From contig CAJUDW010000009.1 in assembly GCA_910584995.1 (NCBI GenBank), forward strand, positions 1-64,000: a stretch of 64,000 nucleotides of DNA. Reading direction: 5' to 3'. Source of the stretch: an uncultured Oscillibacter sp. Its GTDB lineage: Bacteria; Bacillota; Clostridia; Oscillospirales; Oscillospiraceae. The notes under the pieces are model-generated. The model had not been told where the DNA came from. It saw only the letters and a list, made by a program, of their open reading frames with translations, and did not search any database. Position numbers and translations under genes: made by a program. Position 1 is the stretch's first letter; each line of letters begins with the position of its first letter. Below are positions 34,000 through 44,577 of the stretch, piece by piece.

Positions 34000-34350
34000 T
34001 ACAAAACCCTTCTTTCAGGATAAATTCGCGGGACAACCCCTCCCGTCAACGGGAATTCGGAAAAGGGGCCAAGGGAAAACACGTTTTCCCCTGTTCTTCC
34101 GCCTTTGGCGGAAGGAGGATTGAAATGAATTTCCACCGCGGCACATACACGGCGAAAATCCCCCAACCCGTGCCTCCTGGGACGTACACACCAGCGACGC
34201 CATTTTAGGCCCCCACGGGGGGAACAAACGGAATGGAGCGGGGCCTGCCCATAGGGCGGGGCACACAGCATGCAGTTTGTCCTGACGCGGAGAGGGGGAC
34301 CGGCGGGCGCAGCCTGCCGGGGCGTCCGGGGACAACGTCCTCCCTGGGGA
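34000..34350. other. Hairpin-rich insert inside the V-ATPase operon
   Basis: 351 bp between subunits F and A, where other gaps in the operon are 1-80 bp. Three hairpins lie in a row: CCCGT/ACGGG (34041-34052), GGGAAAAC/GTTTTCCC (34073-34090) and CTTCCGCC/GGCGGAAG (34096-34114). On the plus strand GGAGG is followed by an ATG at 34125 opening a 27-codon frame to 34208. The right part (34209-34350) is GC-rich with no coding signal. It may affect the relative expression of upstream and downstream subunits. Confidence 0.5.
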
Positions 34351-34668
34351 TTACAGGATATCCGCCCCTACCGCTCTCTCGATAGCCCGCTGGATATTGT
34401 TCTTTCCAATGCCCAGGGAGCCGTCCTGGCCGGGGATCAGGATGATGGCGGGCCGCAGCTCGTCCTTATACCGGGCCAGCACGTCCTCCATATCCTTGGC
34501 CAGACGTTCCGTCAGATAGATCACCGCGCAGTTGGTCTTCGCCAGTTCCTTGATCTTCTCCCGGGCTTCCTCCACAGAATTCACCGGGTAGGTATCCAGG
34601 CCCAGGGCGCGGAAGCCCATCACGGACTCCCAGTCGCCGATTACGGCAATTTGATACGTTGCAGCCAT
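34351..34668 (-). CDS. atpF: V-type ATP synthase subunit F
   Basis: 105-residue subunit F (NtpG-type), part of the central stalk that contacts subunit D. The N-terminus YQIAVIGDWESVMGFRALGL and the ending IGKNNIQRAIERAVGADIL are typical of the family. 79 bases downstream of subunit C. Confidence 0.93.
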   Translation of the reverse strand: MAATYQIAVIGDWESVMGFRALGLDTYPVNSVEEAREKIKELAKTNCAVIYLTERLAKDMEDVLARYKDELRPAIILIPGQDGSLGIGKNNIQRAIERAVGADIL

Positions 34669-34747
34669 TTTACACCGCCTTTATTACTTGTATGCTCCGC
34701 TGCCCGGCCAAAACCGGACAGGCGGAGAGGCCGCCGCAGGACAGTCC

Positions 34748-35752
34748 TCAGGCATAGCTGGCCCGCAGGCGGGACCGGATAATCTCCGGTGAAATTCCGG
34801 CGGCGCGGCCCATCAGCAGGATCCGAAGATTGGTATACTCGGTCTCCCGGGCGGCCAGATAACCTACCAGAGGCGCCTCGCCGAAGGGCACAAACTGCGC
34901 ACCGGCGAGATACTCGCCCACAACGTTGTCGCACAGCTTCTCGAACTCCGTCAGGGGCCCGCCCTGGAGGGCCTGGCTCCCGGCCTCTGCCGCCGGGGCA
35001 AAGGGCGTGGGGGCGTACAACTCCGTCAGACCGCCGCCCCGGGCGGCGCTGACAGCCAGAATACCGTCCAGGGGGATTTCGCCCCCCTCAAAGAGGACGC
35101 CCCGGAGGAACTCCTCGTTCTTCCCCATCCGGATGGTCCGGACCAGGGTCCGGAGGTTGGCGGCGTCAATCTGGCTCCGGACATAGCCCCGGAGGAACGC
35201 ACTGCCGGTCTCCACCGCCACGGCGTCCATATCCCGGTAAAACCAGCGGTCCAGCACAATGTCGCACAGCTGGGGATCCCGGGTAGTCTGCAAAACCTCC
35301 CGGGCCTCTGCCGCGGCGGATGCCAGCATGGGGGGCAGGCCGTCCAAATCGCCGGAACGCAGGGCCTCCGCCAGTTCGGATGCTGGAATCCGGCCCATAT
35401 CCATCAGCATATGATCCGCGCCGGTCTCCATGGCCTCCGCCTTCAGCAGGGCCTTTACGTTGTGATAATCGTATTTCAGCTTAAAAACATCCATATACCT
35501 GGGATCCGGCGTTCCGTCCGCCAGATCGGAGAGGGTCTCCTCCCTGGCCCGGGCCAAAGCCGCATCCATGGCCTCCGGATCGGCGGCGTCCAGTTCCGGA
35601 TAGCCGCAGTCCTGCAGGATTTTCAGCGCCTCTTCGTCGGTGCGGGCCTCCAGAACCTGTTCCATCCGCTCCCGGGTCAGAAGCCCTGTCTCCATGGCCT
35701 TGATCCGGGCGGAAATCACCAGGTAATCGGTGTCTTTGATTCTTTTCGCCAA
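34748..35752 (-). CDS. atpC: V-type ATP synthase subunit C
   Basis: 334-residue subunit C (V-ATPase d-type), the funnel linking the central stalk to the K ring. Helical throughout, with three homologous repeats; KYDYHNVKALLKAE and FYRDMDAVA are characteristic. The start is TTG at 35752 with GGAGG seven bases before. Confidence 0.92.
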   Translation of the reverse strand: MAKRIKDTDYLVISARIKAMETGLLTRERMEQVLEARTDEEALKILQDCGYPELDAADPEAMDAALARAREETLSDLADGTPDPRYMDVFKLKYDYHNVKALLKAEAMETGADHMLMDMGRIPASELAEALRSGDLDGLPPMLASAAAEAREVLQTTRDPQLCDIVLDRWFYRDMDAVAVETGSAFLRGYVRSQIDAANLRTLVRTIRMGKNEEFLRGVLFEGGEIPLDGILAVSAARGGGLTELYAPTPFAPAAEAGSQALQGGPLTEFEKLCDNVVGEYLAGAQFVPFGEAPLVGYLAARETEYTNLRILLMGRAAGISPEIIRSRLRASYA

Positions 35753-35771
35753 GACACTTCCTCCTTCCCTT

Positions 35772-36464
35772 TTACGCCTCCGGGAACAGTTTCTTCGCTA
35801 CCGTACCGGCGGTCTCCGCCTTCTGCAGGCGTACCAGGGTATCGAAGGTACAGTTGACCTCCACATTCTCGTCCTTCAGGATGAAGCCGCCCTTGATGGG
35901 CCGGGTCTCCTGGGAGAGGGTCAGGCCTCCGGCGCTCTTGGCTGCGGTGGCCACGCCGGCCACCATCTTGTTAAGCATGGCGCCCACCTTGCCGCCGGCG
36001 ATGACACGGGGAGGCTCGGTCGTTTCCGTTTTGCCCAGGCGCTCGTTGGCCTTAGCCACAGCTGCCTTGCCAACCCGGTCCCGGTCCCCGGCAGAGAAGA
36101 TCACCTCTTCCTTGCCGCTGGATGAAGCCTCCGCCAGCAGATCCGCCAGCACGTCTACGTACTGCTTCTCCGGCATGGCGCAGAGTTTTTCCAGGGCCAA
36201 GGCGTAAACCTTTTCCACCATTTCCTGTTTCGCAGCCAGGGCCACCTTCCGGGCCTCCATCTGGGCCACGCTCACCAGGCGCTCTTCCCGCTCGGCGGCG
36301 GCCTTCTGGTTTTTCGCCGTCAGATCCGCCATCTCCGCGTCCGCCTGGTTCTGGTACTTGGCCGCAATCTGCGCCGCCTGCTCCCGGGCGGCCGCCAAAA
36401 GGCTGTCGGTCTCCGCCTTGGCCTCGGCGTTGATGCGATCCGTGATTTTATCGATTCCGTTCAT
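35772..36464 (-). CDS. atpE: V-type ATP synthase subunit E
   Basis: 230-residue peripheral stalk subunit E. Residues 1-100 form a long charged helix; the globular C-terminal domain ends with a typical GGFILKDENVEVNCTFDTL segment. It pairs with the H/G subunit encoded at the start of the operon. Confidence 0.92.
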   Translation of the reverse strand: MNGIDKITDRINAEAKAETDSLLAAAREQAAQIAAKYQNQADAEMADLTAKNQKAAAEREERLVSVAQMEARKVALAAKQEMVEKVYALALEKLCAMPEKQYVDVLADLLAEASSSGKEEVIFSAGDRDRVGKAAVAKANERLGKTETTEPPRVIAGGKVGAMLNKMVAGVATAAKSAGGLTLSQETRPIKGGFILKDENVEVNCTFDTLVRLQKAETAGTVAKKLFPEA

Positions 36465-36487
36465 ACTCGAATCCCCTTTCTATGGGG

Positions 36488-37009
36488 TCAGGAGATGTTG
36501 ATGATCATCAGCATGGAAGCCAGCAGGGACAGGATAGCGTAGAACTCCACGGTGATGCAGAGGACCATGCCCTTGGACCAGTCGTCAGGCTTCTTGGCCA
36601 GGATGTTGATGGAGCCGGCGGCAACGCGGCCCTGGGCAATGGCGGAGAACAGGCCGCCGAGAGCCATGGGCAGGCAGGCCGCAAAATACTGCATGCCCTG
36701 GTTGATGGTCATCTGGGGCATCTCGCCGCCCAGCAGGCCCATGGAGAAGATGGCGAAGAACCAGACCACCAGGCCGTACAGGCCCTGGGTGCCGGGGATA
36801 ACCTGGAGAATCATGACCTTACCGAACTTGCTGGGATCCTGGCACAGGAGGCCTGTGCCGGCCTCGCCGGCGATGCCGGTGCCCTTGGCGGAGCCGATGC
36901 CGGGCAGCACAGCCGCCAGGCCCGCGCCCAGCAGCGCCAGGGCCAGGCCGCCGATGGTGCCAAGGAAGGTTACGCTCTGCTGAAGATCTACCATTTGATT
37001 GATGTCCAT
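36488..37009 (-). CDS. atpK: V-type ATP synthase membrane subunit K
   Basis: Proteolipid of the rotating membrane ring, 173 residues as a double hairpin of four helices. The ion-binding Glu is in helix 4 (E155, ITVEFYAIL). Helix 2 carries IPGTQGLYG (T74, Q75, Y78) and helix 3 IAQGRV (Q126). These correspond to T64, Q65, Y68, Q110 and E139 of the Na-translocating NtpK of Enterococcus hirae, so a sodium-coupled enzyme is plausible. The first hairpin has no acidic residue, as in NtpK. Confidence 0.95.
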   Translation of the reverse strand: MDINQMVDLQQSVTFLGTIGGLALALLGAGLAAVLPGIGSAKGTGIAGEAGTGLLCQDPSKFGKVMILQVIPGTQGLYGLVVWFFAIFSMGLLGGEMPQMTINQGMQYFAACLPMALGGLFSAIAQGRVAAGSINILAKKPDDWSKGMVLCITVEFYAILSLLASMLMIINIS

Positions 37010-37022
37010 TTTTGTTTCCTCC

Positions 37023-38954
37023 TCAATTGTTTTGGATATCCACGTATTTGGTCTGCATGGCCAAAGGACGGAAGGGCTTGCCGCCGTCCTCGTAGAACTT
37101 TCCGAAATACTCCAGACACTGCAAACGCAGGTCGTGGACATAGCAGCCCAGCAGGTTCAGCGCAAAGTTCAGCGCGTTGCCGGCCAGGGAGATGATCAAA
37201 AAGACGATAATGTTCCCGGGAATGGCCCCCAAGGTGTTGAATACCTGGGCGATGACGCTGCCTGCCAGCATCAGGGCCATCAGACGGGCATAGGACAAAA
37301 TGTCGCCGAAATACCCGGTCACGTGGTTATAGAGGGAGCCGAAGATACCCATAATCTTCCCGAGGCCCTGGCCGGTAACCAGAGGCCCGATGACGATCAG
37401 GGCCAGGCCCACGTAGAGCACCAGGTTCGTCACGCCCAGGGCCATCAAGCCGATTCCGGCGAAGACGATCCACCAGGTGGCCTCCTCAAAAACCGCGTCC
37501 AGCACCTGCCCGGCCTTAAGCTTGCGGATGAAGCTGACAGCCATGCCGGCGATAATCTGCACCAGGCCCAGGGCCATGGCTCCCACCAGGATCATCAGGG
37601 TGTCGTTCAGGGGGGTGAACAGGGCTGGCAGGGCGAAGTCGTTTCCGGTGAGAATCTTCACCACCTGGGTCAGGAAGTCCCCGAAGAAGCCGCCGGTAAT
37701 GGCGCCCATGATAAAGGTGGACACGCCACACAGCTGCAGCAGGCCCATCATGTGGCCCATGGTGCCCCGGGGCCGGTACTTTTTCGAGATGATAGTCCCC
37801 GCCAGGAACATCAGGATGCCGTAGCCCATATCCGCCATCATAATGCCGTAAAACAAAATGAAGAACGGCGCCATCAGGGGGTTGGGGTCTACGTTGTTGT
37901 AGGCGGGCAAGGAGTACATCTCCGTCACCATGTTCAGGGGGCGGGTCAGCCAGTTGTTTTTCAGCTGGACCGGCACATTGGGGATATCCTCCTCCGCCGG
38001 ATCCTCCGCCTCCCAGGCGCAGCCCAGCTTCTCCAGCAGGGCTTTCACGCCGTCCATGCTCTCTGCCGGGGCCCAGCCCTCAAAGAAGAGGATGGTGCCG
38101 TCGGTGAGAATCCGCTCCCCGTTGATCTCCCGGGCCTCCTCGGTCCGGAGACGATCCGCATAGAGTTGGAGGGCCTCCTTGGCGCCGGCCTGGGCGGCAA
38201 TGGCGGCTACGGCGGCCTCCTGGGCCTTCCGGTTCTCCGCAATCTTTGCCTCCAGTTCCCGGAGATGGGCCTCCGGGGTGCCGTCCATGCCCTGGAAAGT
38301 CACCACGCTGAAGGCGTGGGGCCGCAGGACCTCCATGACGGCCTGTTCATCTGCCCTGTGGCAGATCAAAAGATAGTAGATTTGCTGTTTGTCGGCGCCG
38401 ATCTCCAGGATCTCCGCCGCCGCGCCGGAGGCGCCCAACTCGGTCTTCACCGCGCCGGTGTCCGTGCCGCCGGGGCAGACGCCCAAACGGTACAAGACAT
38501 GCTCCGTACCCTCCGCGTTCAAGTGCATGTCCAGCCCCTGCCAGGGCCGCAGGGAAGCCTGCCGCGCCGCCAGCCGGGATTCCTCGCTTTGGAGCCTGGA
38601 CAGCGTCTGAAGCTGCCCGCCGATCTCCCGGCAAGTCTCCTTGGCCCTGTCCACCGTACCGGCGCTCAGGAAGTCCGCCTCGGAGATGGGGTGGCGCTGG
38701 ATAAACAGGCCGTCCGTCACCTGGGCGTACTTTTTAATGGCCGCCAGCGCGGTATTCACATCGGTGATATCCTCCTTTGTGGACACCAGGCTGGACTGGC
38801 TCCGCCGGAGCAGGGACGACCAGGCAGGGTCCGCCAGCTTGCCGTCAGGCTCACTGATCTCCACACAGCCCAGATGGAGCATGCCTTTCAGCAGTTCCTC
38901 CCGGCAGCCGGCCATCGCCATGACGCGAAGTTTTTTCATTTTTACAATGGCCAT
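37023..38954 (-). CDS. atpI: V-type ATP synthase subunit I
   Basis: 643-residue stator subunit (NtpI, a-type). The N-terminal half is soluble with coiled coils; from about residue 340 there are seven to eight membrane helices. These start at MAPFFILFYGIMMADMGYGI and include the half-channel helix region with SYARLMALMLAGSVIAQVFN, where the essential Arg lies. Length is normal. Placed between the H/G and K subunits. Confidence 0.94.
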   Translation of the reverse strand: MAIVKMKKLRVMAMAGCREELLKGMLHLGCVEISEPDGKLADPAWSSLLRRSQSSLVSTKEDITDVNTALAAIKKYAQVTDGLFIQRHPISEADFLSAGTVDRAKETCREIGGQLQTLSRLQSEESRLAARQASLRPWQGLDMHLNAEGTEHVLYRLGVCPGGTDTGAVKTELGASGAAAEILEIGADKQQIYYLLICHRADEQAVMEVLRPHAFSVVTFQGMDGTPEAHLRELEAKIAENRKAQEAAVAAIAAQAGAKEALQLYADRLRTEEAREINGERILTDGTILFFEGWAPAESMDGVKALLEKLGCAWEAEDPAEEDIPNVPVQLKNNWLTRPLNMVTEMYSLPAYNNVDPNPLMAPFFILFYGIMMADMGYGILMFLAGTIISKKYRPRGTMGHMMGLLQLCGVSTFIMGAITGGFFGDFLTQVVKILTGNDFALPALFTPLNDTLMILVGAMALGLVQIIAGMAVSFIRKLKAGQVLDAVFEEATWWIVFAGIGLMALGVTNLVLYVGLALIVIGPLVTGQGLGKIMGIFGSLYNHVTGYFGDILSYARLMALMLAGSVIAQVFNTLGAIPGNIIVFLIISLAGNALNFALNLLGCYVHDLRLQCLEYFGKFYEDGGKPFRPLAMQTKYVDIQNN

Positions 38955-38955
38955 A

Positions 38956-39270
38956 TCAGTGCTTCACAACCCTTCCGACAATAAACTCCGCAGCCTCTGC
39001 CAGATGCTTTTCCGCTGTCTCCCGCAGCTTGGCGGCTTCCGCCTCCGCGGTGCGGTCGATTTCGGCGGCCCGCTCCGCAGCCTTGGCCTCCGCCTGCTGC
39101 AGAAGTTCCCGGCCGCTCTCTGCGGCGCCGTCCCGGGTACGCTGTAAAAGCGCAAGACCGCTCTTTTCCGCGTCGGCGACGAGTTTCTTCGCCTCCGCCT
39201 CGGCAGCCGCCCTGCGCTCCCGGTTTTGTACTTCCACCTGCGTGACCTTCTCGATTGCTTCCAGGGACAT
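38956..39270 (-). CDS. atpH: V-type ATP synthase subunit H/G
   Basis: 104-residue peripheral stalk subunit, an almost continuous charged helix rich in Ala, Glu, Lys and Arg (AEAEAKKLVADAEKSG). It matches the AhaH/NtpF family and pairs with subunit E. First gene of the operon and followed one base later by subunit I. Confidence 0.88.
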   Translation of the reverse strand: MSLEAIEKVTQVEVQNRERRAAAEAEAKKLVADAEKSGLALLQRTRDGAAESGRELLQQAEAKAAERAAEIDRTAEAEAAKLRETAEKHLAEAAEFIVGRVVKH

Positions 39271-39403
39271 CCGTTTTCACCTTCTCTCTCCCGTCATGCA
39301 ATTTTCCGAACCGGCGGCAAGGCGTCCCGCCCCTCCTCCGGCCCTGGCATCGGATTTTTCCTTTTTGGGAAACCCCTACATGAGGAACCCGATTTCAAGG
39401 TTC

Positions 39404-39432
39404 ATTATAAAGCAACCGTCCCTGCAATGCAA
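39404..39432 (-). promoter_or_regulatory. Sigma-A promoter of the V-ATPase operon
   Basis: Minus strand TTGCAT, 17-bp spacer, TATAAT, about 134 bp upstream of the first gene. Confidence 0.85.
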
Positions 39433-39514
39433 GGAAAATCTTATGAAAAAGGGTTCTTTCTTCCGTTCTTTCCGTTTTCAAAAGGCTAGACCGGAAAAGA
39501 CAGGAAAAACGCGG

Positions 39515-39575
39515 AAAAGAAAGCCCGTCCGTCCCGCCCTGTGCCGGGCAAAACGAACGGGTACGCGTGGATCCC
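39515..39575 (-). terminator. Probable terminator of the DivIVA-like gene
   Basis: Minus strand 8-bp stem (one G-T pair) closing a loop that itself contains GCCC/GGGC, followed by CTTTCTTTTCC. The T-run is interrupted, so strength is uncertain. Confidence 0.5.
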
Positions 39576-39588
39576 GGGGCAAGGCGGC

Positions 39589-40206
39589 TCAGGCCTCCTC
39601 CGTTTCCTCCCGGCCCTCCAGCAGGGCCGTCAGCTGCTCCAGTTCCGCGCCGGAGCGGTCCAGCGCCCGGGGCAGCTGGGTCAGGTTCACCTCTACCTTC
39701 CGCAGTTCGCTGTTGACATAGGAAGCGGTGGATTCAAAAACGTCCATCAGGGCCTGGTACTGGGCCCTGAACGCCTCCGTTGTCTTCCGGAGGCGGCTGT
39801 GGGTCTCGTCCTCCAAATCGGCGGCCCGCTTCCTGGCCTCGCACTCAATGGCGCCAATCTGCCCCTGGAACCGGGTATAGGCCTCGGCGTCCGGCCGCAG
39901 GGACTCCACCTCCCGGGCCAGCCGCTCCGCCTGGGGCCGCAGGACCTCCAACTCCTGCCGGAGGGCGTCGTCCAGAGCGGCCTCCCCTTTCAGCTGCTCA
40001 TGCTCGCTGCGGAGGGTCTCCAGCTGGTAGCGGAGGGTAGCCAACTGGGAGGAGAGGGATTCGTTCTCCACCCGGAGATCGTCGTTCTCCTTCCGCAGGG
40101 CGTCCTGGGCAGCGGCGGTCTCCTGGGCCGTCCGCTGGATATAGGCGATAACGTCCTGTTTGTCAAAGCCGCCGAAGGCGACGCTTTTAAAGGTGTTGTT
40201 ATCCAT
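39589..40206 (-). CDS. DivIVA-like coiled-coil protein
   Basis: 205 residues. The first 25 residues (NTFKSVAFGGFDKQDVIAYI) match the membrane-binding N-terminal domain of DivIVA/GpsB proteins. A continuous coiled coil follows from about 28 to 160, with a short C-terminal helix and an acidic end. It probably binds curved membrane at division sites or poles, but it is not next to the ylm division genes and is shorter than true DivIVA, so its role is open. Monocistronic with its own promoter. Confidence 0.75.
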   Translation of the reverse strand: MDNNTFKSVAFGGFDKQDVIAYIQRTAQETAAAQDALRKENDDLRVENESLSSQLATLRYQLETLRSEHEQLKGEAALDDALRQELEVLRPQAERLAREVESLRPDAEAYTRFQGQIGAIECEARKRAADLEDETHSRLRKTTEAFRAQYQALMDVFESTASYVNSELRKVEVNLTQLPRALDRSGAELEQLTALLEGREETEEA

Positions 40207-40239
40207 GGTTTTCCCGCTTTCTATCGTTCTGTTCCCGGT

Positions 40240-40268
40240 ATTCTACCACAAGCCGCCCTGTTTTACAA
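40240..40268 (-). promoter_or_regulatory. Promoter of the DivIVA-like gene
   Basis: Minus strand TTGTAA, 17-bp spacer, TAGAAT with extended-10 TGG; 34 bp before the start. Confidence 0.7.
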
Positions 40269-40309
40269 GGGGCCGGGAACGCCGCCCCTGGGTGGAACGC
40301 GGACGCGCC

Positions 40310-40648
40310 TCAACCCGGAGGCCAGGTCATATCCCGGCCGGAGAGCACATGGAAATGCAGGTGGGGCACAGTCTGCCCCGCCTGATCCCCGATGTTGGAC
40401 ACCACCCGGTAACTCTCCATGCCCTTTTCGGCAGCCACCTTGGCAATGACCTCAAAAATATGGGCGGCCACCCCGCTGTTCCCGGCGTCGATGCCGGAGA
40501 CGGAGGGGATGTGGGTCTTGGGAATCACCAGGAAATGGGTGGGCGCCTGGGGGGCGATATCGTTGAACGCCAGGCAGATATCGTCCTCATAGACCTTCAC
40601 GCTGGGGATCTCCCCGGCGGCGATTTTGCAGAACAGGCAGTCGGACAT
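40310..40648 (-). CDS. HIT family nucleotide hydrolase (HinT-like)
   Basis: 112-residue histidine-triad protein, a purine nucleoside phosphoramidase-like dimer. The triad HLHFH has H96, H98 and H100, and the N-terminal CLFCKIAAGEIPS includes C4 and C7, which bind zinc in many members. GGAGG precedes the ATG. Last gene of the alaS unit, after the DUF4250 gene. Confidence 0.93.
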   Translation of the reverse strand: MSDCLFCKIAAGEIPSVKVYEDDICLAFNDIAPQAPTHFLVIPKTHIPSVSGIDAGNSGVAAHIFEVIAKVAAEKGMESYRVVSNIGDQAGQTVPHLHFHVLSGRDMTWPPG

Positions 40649-40671
40649 GGTGAAACCTCCTTAAAAATATG

Positions 40672-40845
40672 TTATCTGAACGTGCCGCGCGCCTCGTCAT
40701 AAATAAAACCGGCCGCCGCCAACTTTTCCCGCAAAGCGGCCTCGTCCAAACCCAGCGCAGCACAGAGTTCCGCGAGACCGGTATATTCGTCCCGCAGTTT
40801 TGTATTGATAAAACTCAGCAGAATCACAGGATCACAAGGAATCAC
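40672..40845 (-). CDS. DUF4250 family small protein
   Basis: 57-residue protein starting with GTG at 40845 and ending at a TAA at 40672. The N-terminus IPCDPVILLSFINTKLRDEY and the pattern GLAELCAALGLDEAALREKL match DUF4250, a short family of Firmicutes that looks like a compact helical, possibly winged-helix, unit. GGAGGG lies six bases before the start, and GTGA overlaps the stop of the preceding gene. Function unknown. Flanked by the alaS-linked gene and hinT in one transcription unit. Confidence 0.85.
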   Translation of the reverse strand: MIPCDPVILLSFINTKLRDEYTGLAELCAALGLDEAALREKLAAAGFIYDEARGTFR

Positions 40846-41459
40846 GGCTTTCCCTCCTCTTCGCGCCCCGTTTGGAATTCCAAACAGGGTTCCACCGTAA
40901 ACGGCGCCTCCGGGACAGACCCCGCCGCTGCTTCCCGGGGATCCTCCAGGCCCAGCGCATCGTAATACGCGCCGGAAAAGGCCAGCATCGCAGGGTCAAA
41001 GGCTGCCTGCAAGGCCTTCACCGCCCCATAGGGGTCCCGGGGCTCCGCCCGGAAGGCCTCCGCCAGTGCCGCCAGGGCCTTTTCCTTCTTTTCAAAGGAT
41101 TCCGGGCCTAACGAGGATTCCCTTTCCCGATCCTCCCGCAGCAGTTCCCGGAACTGCCCCTCCCCCATCCAGTAAAGCTGGGAGAGGGGGTTGGCGTCCC
41201 GGCAGTACAGCAGGAAGGAAACGAATTCCCGGAAATCCGCCCCTACCGGCAGCACATGGCTGGTCCCCATGGGATCCACGCAGTAAACCCGCTCATCTCC
41301 CGGCAGAAGGACAAAATGCACCCCGTCACAGCCGATCCAGCCGACAAACTCCGCCCCCACCGGGGTGCAGAAATACGGGCAGCCCTCCTGCCGGCCAAGG
41401 CCGATGGCTTCGCAGTCAATGTCCAAACTCCGGAAAAGCTGCAGATCATCCTTGCTCAC
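40842..41459 (-). CDS. Uncharacterised protein, possible SUKH-like fold
   Basis: 205 residues, no membrane segment. Start is GTG at 41459, with GGGAGG eight bases upstream and 16 bases after the alaS stop. The middle (residues about 40-100) alternates beta strands with VGWIGCDGVHFVLLPGDERVYCVDPMG and a SFLLYCRDANPL helix, which recalls SMI1/KNR4 (SUKH) proteins; this is a weak resemblance. The C-terminus is charged and helical. It is translationally coupled to the DUF4250 gene. No function is assigned. Confidence 0.7.
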   Translation of the reverse strand: MSKDDLQLFRSLDIDCEAIGLGRQEGCPYFCTPVGAEFVGWIGCDGVHFVLLPGDERVYCVDPMGTSHVLPVGADFREFVSFLLYCRDANPLSQLYWMGEGQFRELLREDRERESSLGPESFEKKEKALAALAEAFRAEPRDPYGAVKALQAAFDPAMLAFSGAYYDALGLEDPREAAAGSVPEAPFTVEPCLEFQTGREEEGKP

Positions 41460-41475
41460 TGCGGCAGCCTCCCGG

Positions 41476-44121
<2,646 letters not shown>

Positions 44122-44318
44122 GGTTTTTTCCTCCGTTCTCTATGTCATATGCAAAATATGAAAACACACTTGCCGCCCATTTTGAAAAAGCCCCCGCCCC
44201 CATATCTTAGGGGCGAAGGCTGGCTTCCCAATACTACCCTAACGACTCCGGGCGTCTCAGTTCCTGACGGAAAAACCGGCAGACGCCGCGCTAAGGCCGG
44301 CGGCATTTTCTATGAACA
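44122..44318 (-). promoter_or_regulatory. Structured alaS leader, not a T-box
   Basis: About 197-nt 5' leader. A 7-bp helix GGCGTCT/AGACGCC encloses a TTCC/GGAA hairpin near 44240-44285. A strong terminator follows (44185-44221). The segment TGCCGCC near the 5' end can pair with GGCGGCA after the terminator, an alternative fold that could compete with it. The T-box consensus AGGGTGGNACCGCG is absent; the nearest match is AGGGTAGTATTGGG, with 9 of 14 positions and no intact TGG bulge. Ligand unknown. Confidence 0.5.
44185..44221 (-). terminator. Attenuator upstream of alaS
   Basis: 12-bp stem AGCCTTCGCCCC with GGGGGCGGGGGCT (two G-T pairs), 8-base loop, followed on the minus strand by TTTTTC. 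It lies within the alaS leader, 64 bp before the start codon, so read-through must be regulated or partial. Confidence 0.75.
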
Positions 44319-44324
44319 GTTGTT

Positions 44325-44352
44325 ATTATAACGGTTTCCCGCCGTTTGTCAA
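44325..44352 (-). promoter_or_regulatory. Sigma-A promoter of alaS
   Basis: Minus strand TTGACA, 16-bp spacer, TATAAT: consensus hexamers at both boxes. Confidence 0.88.
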
Positions 44353-44359
44353 CGAAATT

Positions 44360-44542
44360 TTACTTCTTTTTCCGTGCCCCGGGCCCCACGTACTTTCCTG
44401 TCAGCACGCAGACGCCCGTTTCCCTGCACTGTCCGCAGCCCACGCAGGGCCCATGGTCCCGGCCCCTGCCGTACAGGAACCAGCCCAGCAGCGCCGCGCC
44501 GCCCACGGCCACCGCCAAAAGGGAAATCTCCGCCAGTGTCAT
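44360..44542 (-). CDS. Small cysteine-motif membrane protein
   Basis: 60 residues: a membrane helix at about 5-24, then GPCVGCGQCRETGVC (four Cys as CxxCxxCxxxxxC) and a basic Lys/Gly tail. The shape resembles FeoB-associated Cys-rich membrane proteins or a minimal iron-sulfur or metal site near the membrane, but no feo gene is present here. ATG at 44542 with GGGGGCGG before. It directly follows the gene at 44578 on the same strand. Confidence 0.65.
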   Translation of the reverse strand: MTLAEISLLAVAVGGAALLGWFLYGRGRDHGPCVGCGQCRETGVCVLTGKYVGPGARKKK

Positions 44543-44577
44543 GGAACCGCCCCCCTTTTTCAGATATTGGGAACAGT

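Larger units (their letters stand above)
39271..39588. other. V-ATPase operon leader and DivIVA-gene terminator
   Basis: 318 bp without a gene. It holds the V-ATPase promoter (39404-39432), a leader of about 127 nt on its downstream side, and near 39515-39575 a nested stem CCCGTTCG/CGGACGGG with an inner GCCC/GGGC that probably terminates the gene at 39589. No reading frame shows coding features. Confidence 0.6.

Noticed and set aside
44225..44300. T-box riboswitch upstream of alaS
   Set aside because: The best match to AGGGTGGNACCGCG keeps 9 of 14 positions and lacks the TGG bulge that pairs with the tRNA acceptor end.
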